Shown here piece after piece: positions 62,022-64,000 of a DNA stretch of 64,000 nt. The position numbers and the translations under genes were made by a program. Position 1 is the stretch's first letter, and the number at the start of each line of letters is the position of its first letter. Source of the DNA: G965267335 sp965267335 (GTDB taxonomy: Bacteria > Bacteroidota > Bacteroidia > Cytophagales > JAAEPT01); NCBI GenBank assembly GCA_965267335.1, contig OZ253953.1, positions 3,224,001 through 3,288,000 on the forward strand, given 5' to 3'. The notes beneath the pieces were generated by a model. It saw only the letters and a list, made by a program, of their open reading frames with translations. It was not told the DNA's origin and searched no databases.

Positions 62022-63590
62022 TTAATAATAAAGACTTTTAAGTCCTTCGACACACCGCTCACCATCCATCGCTGCTGACATAATACCTCCCGCAAACCCT
62101 GCTCCTTCTCCACATGGAAACAGACCTTTTATCTCGATGTGTTCGCAATTTTCCGGTTTTCTAGGAATCCTTACAGGTGAAGAAGTGCGGCTTTCCACCC
62201 CCACTATTTGTGCGTCATTATTGAGGTAACCTTTCATCTTCTTCCCAAAATGCTTGAATGCTTCCCGTAAGCTTTTGGCAATGAACCCAGGCAACACTTC
62301 ATCCATTTTCACACTCACCAGGCCTGGCTGATATGAGCAATCCAGTAATGAATTAGAATACCTGTTTGACACGAAGTCTTCAAGTCTTTGTGCGGGTGCT
62401 CTTTGCGTTCTCCCTCCTGCCAGCCATGCCTTATGCTCAACATCTTTCTGGAAGTTCATTGCAGCCAAAGGATTCCTAGAAGAATCCGGCCCAACATCCT
62501 TTAATTCTACAGAAAGTACAATTCCTGAATTTGAGTATTTTGAGTCTCTTCTAGACGGAGACATACCGTTTACCACAACTTCTTCTGTTGCAGTTGCCGA
62601 TGGCACTATAAATCCGCCCGGGCACATACAAAATGAAAAGGCTCCTCGTGTTTCTTTCCCTCCCTTAATTTGTGTGTTTAGTGAGTAAGAAGCTGCGGGT
62701 AAAAAGTCGGGCCTCACCTCACAATTGTATTGAATCTTATCTATCAAACTTTGCTGGTGTTCAACACGCACTCCAAGAGCAAAAGGTTTGGGTTCTACCC
62801 TGATGGCAGACTTGTGCAGTAACTCAAAAATGTCCCGGGCCGAGTGTCCGGTTGCCAGAATCGTTGCTTTCGCTGCAAACTTTTTCCCACTTGCTGTGTG
62901 CACCCCTTTCAAGACTTTTCCTGCCACCTCAAATGAAACAACTCTCTCATTGAAGTATATCTCCGCTCCACAATCTAAGATCGTCTCTCTAAGGCTTTCT
63001 ATGAGCTTAGGAAGCTTGTTAGTTCCGATATGTGGATGGGCATCGAAGAGAATCTCTTCTCTTGCCCCATGGGCATACATGATCTGCAGGATTCTTTGAA
63101 CATCGCCTCTCTTTGTTGAACGGGTATAAAGTTTACCATCGGAATAGGTTCCGGCACCGCCTTCACCAAAACAATAGTTGGAGTCGGGGTTTACAATGTG
63201 TTCCTTATTAATGGCAGCAAGATCACGTCTACGCGATTTAACGTCTTTGCCGCGCTCAATGATGATCGGCTTCAGACCAAATTCAATACACTTTATCGCA
63301 GCGAAAATACCTGCAGGTCCCGCACCGATAATCAAGACAGGCTCACACTGTGCGACCTTTTGCAACTTTGGTAATTTGGAAGAATGAATACCTTCTCTGG
63401 TCCCCTCGTAAACATCCGCTAAGATTCGTGTTTTCACTACCTTGGAGCGGGCATCGATAGACCGTCTTTTTAAAACAAAGTGTATGGGTGAGTCTTCTGG
63501 TATCCCCTCTTTTCGAAAAACAAAGCTCTTTAGACGATCAAGATCAAACCCGATTTCTGCATCAACTACAATGTCTATTTCTTTATTCAT
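62022..63590 (-). CDS. FAD-dependent dehydrogenase (COG2509-like)
   Basis: 522 residues. An N-terminal ferredoxin-fold-like region (about 1-85: SIDARSKVVKTRILADVYE) precedes a two-dinucleotide-binding FAD domain: EPVLIIGAGPAGIFAAIKCIEFG, IIERGKDVKSRRRDLAAIN, CFGEGGAGTYSDGKLYTRS, and LFPCGEGAGFAGGIMSAAMDG at the end. It belongs to the widespread but uncharacterised FAD-dependent dehydrogenase group; the substrate is unknown. The barrel protein gene upstream ends 2 bases before its ATG, so the two share a transcript. Confidence 0.9.
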   Translation of the reverse strand: MNKEIDIVVDAEIGFDLDRLKSFVFRKEGIPEDSPIHFVLKRRSIDARSKVVKTRILADVYEGTREGIHSSKLPKLQKVAQCEPVLIIGAGPAGIFAAIKCIEFGLKPIIIERGKDVKSRRRDLAAINKEHIVNPDSNYCFGEGGAGTYSDGKLYTRSTKRGDVQRILQIMYAHGAREEILFDAHPHIGTNKLPKLIESLRETILDCGAEIYFNERVVSFEVAGKVLKGVHTASGKKFAAKATILATGHSARDIFELLHKSAIRVEPKPFALGVRVEHQQSLIDKIQYNCEVRPDFLPAASYSLNTQIKGGKETRGAFSFCMCPGGFIVPSATATEEVVVNGMSPSRRDSKYSNSGIVLSVELKDVGPDSSRNPLAAMNFQKDVEHKAWLAGGRTQRAPAQRLEDFVSNRYSNSLLDCSYQPGLVSVKMDEVLPGFIAKSLREAFKHFGKKMKGYLNNDAQIVGVESRTSSPVRIPRKPENCEHIEIKGLFPCGEGAGFAGGIMSAAMDGERCVEGLKSLYY

Positions 63591-63592
63591 CT

Positions 63593-64000
63593 CTAAAAAA
63601 GATATCCGAAGGAAAAACCTACCCGAATAGGTATTGTGATCCCTGAGTGTTTCACAGGCTCTAAAATATTATCTGTAAGCTCTGTAGTCTCAAACGACTG
63701 ATCAAACACCTGATAGCCTATTCCTACACCAAAAACCACATCAAATGTAATTCCAGGATAATCAGGACTTTGAAGAACCCGTGCTCCCAACACGGGCGTC
63801 CACTCTATTTTCCAGGAATTCGCTTGGAAGTGGGTTATTTCGTTAGTCGAATCAGCTGTCTGAAAGTCATAGTTCTCGGATGTATATCTTAATTCATGAC
63901 CGAAGTACCCGAGCACTTCAAATGGCCTTGGGCCTGGACTTCCTGTATGCTCATTCCTTTTGAAATAAAATTTTTGTCGGATAAAAAAATCATTCCCTGT
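63593..64000 (-). CDS. outer-membrane beta-barrel protein (N-terminus beyond window)
   Basis: Reading continues in frame to the window end: 28 codons precede the GTG at 63916, and they read as a strand (DFFIRQKFYFKRNEH). At least 135 residues are visible. Alternating amphipathic strands (FEVLGYFGHELRYT, WKIEWTPVLGARVL, FDVVFGVGIGYQVF) and the terminal aromatic strand IPIRVGFSFGYLF are typical of small outer-membrane barrels. No family is recognised. Its stop lies 2 bases before the FAD-dehydrogenase start. Confidence 0.7.
   Translation of the reverse strand, partial: TGNDFFIRQKFYFKRNEHTGSPGPRPFEVLGYFGHELRYTSENYDFQTADSTNEITHFQANSWKIEWTPVLGARVLQSPDYPGITFDVVFGVGIGYQVFDQSFETTELTDNILEPVKHSGITIPIRVGFSFGYLF

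Overview
The window reads as an AT-rich chromosomal segment of a free-living, probably marine member of the Bacteroidota, most likely Cytophagales. Lineage hallmarks seen directly: a protein ending in the type IX secretion (type B, gliding-motility-associated) C-terminal domain, a lipoprotein BamA/TamA homologue of the TamL type, a methionine synthase split into two genes behind a SAM-I riboswitch, a Nudix-fold sugar regulator, YwqK-repeat proteins, and general scarcity of Shine-Dalgarno sequences. There is no sign of a prophage, integron or CRISPR array. The first and last genes are cut by the window edges.

Region 1 (1-13140) is a pentose/xylan utilisation locus: aldose 1-epimerase, a xylose-type MFS symporter, xylose isomerase (xylA), xylulokinase (xylB), a Nudix-winged-helix regulator divergent from xylB, a lipoprotein GH3 beta-xylosidase-like enzyme, a secreted GH26 enzyme that resembles beta-1,3-xylanases of marine bacteria, and a seven-transmembrane (7TMR-DISM) receptor whose cytoplasmic tail is an IS1595-transposase-like zinc-ribbon/helix domain. 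One 25-bp inverted repeat (ACTTAGTGT, 7 bases, ACACTAAGT) lies exactly three times in the window: before xylB/nudix, before GH3, and before the receptor-GH26 pair. This ties the genes into one regulon and is the most system-like discovery here. A rhomboid protease and an LRR protein are interspersed.

Region 2 (13200-17880): pirin, HPP membrane protein, an orphan PAS protein with two membrane segments, a small lipoprotein, then a minus-strand tRNA cluster (Ser-GCT, Pro-TGG, Arg-TCT). Each tRNA has a damaged partial copy beside it, with short GC-rich hairpin or palindrome sequence in the copy. The Pro copy forms a 32-bp direct repeat around a GIY-YIG reading frame.

Region 3 (17880-48000) is mostly housekeeping: thiolase, YwqK-repeat protein, purC, STAS protein, RNase Z, TrmH-type methyltransferase, TamL, hemF, PAP2 phosphatase, LytTR regulator, ribE, an exopolysaccharide-initiating sugar transferase, a type-IX-secreted protein, pcm, an outer-membrane barrel, a thioesterase, a possible HolD-like protein, a TlpA thioredoxin, alaS, a tandem pair of M23 peptidases (the first lacking a metal-ligand histidine), CapA, MerR, dprA, and a HAMP-GAF sensor lying among TPR proteins.

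Region 4 (48100-64000): a minus-strand run from the SAM-I riboswitch through metH (two genes) and metF into leucine dehydrogenase, HMG-CoA lyase and L-2-hydroxyglutarate oxidase; then a ROK sugar kinase facing polyphosphate kinase, gyrB, a CoA-binding protein, a FAD-dependent dehydrogenase, and an outer-membrane barrel protein cut by the window end. All function calls come from reading motifs by eye; no database search was run.
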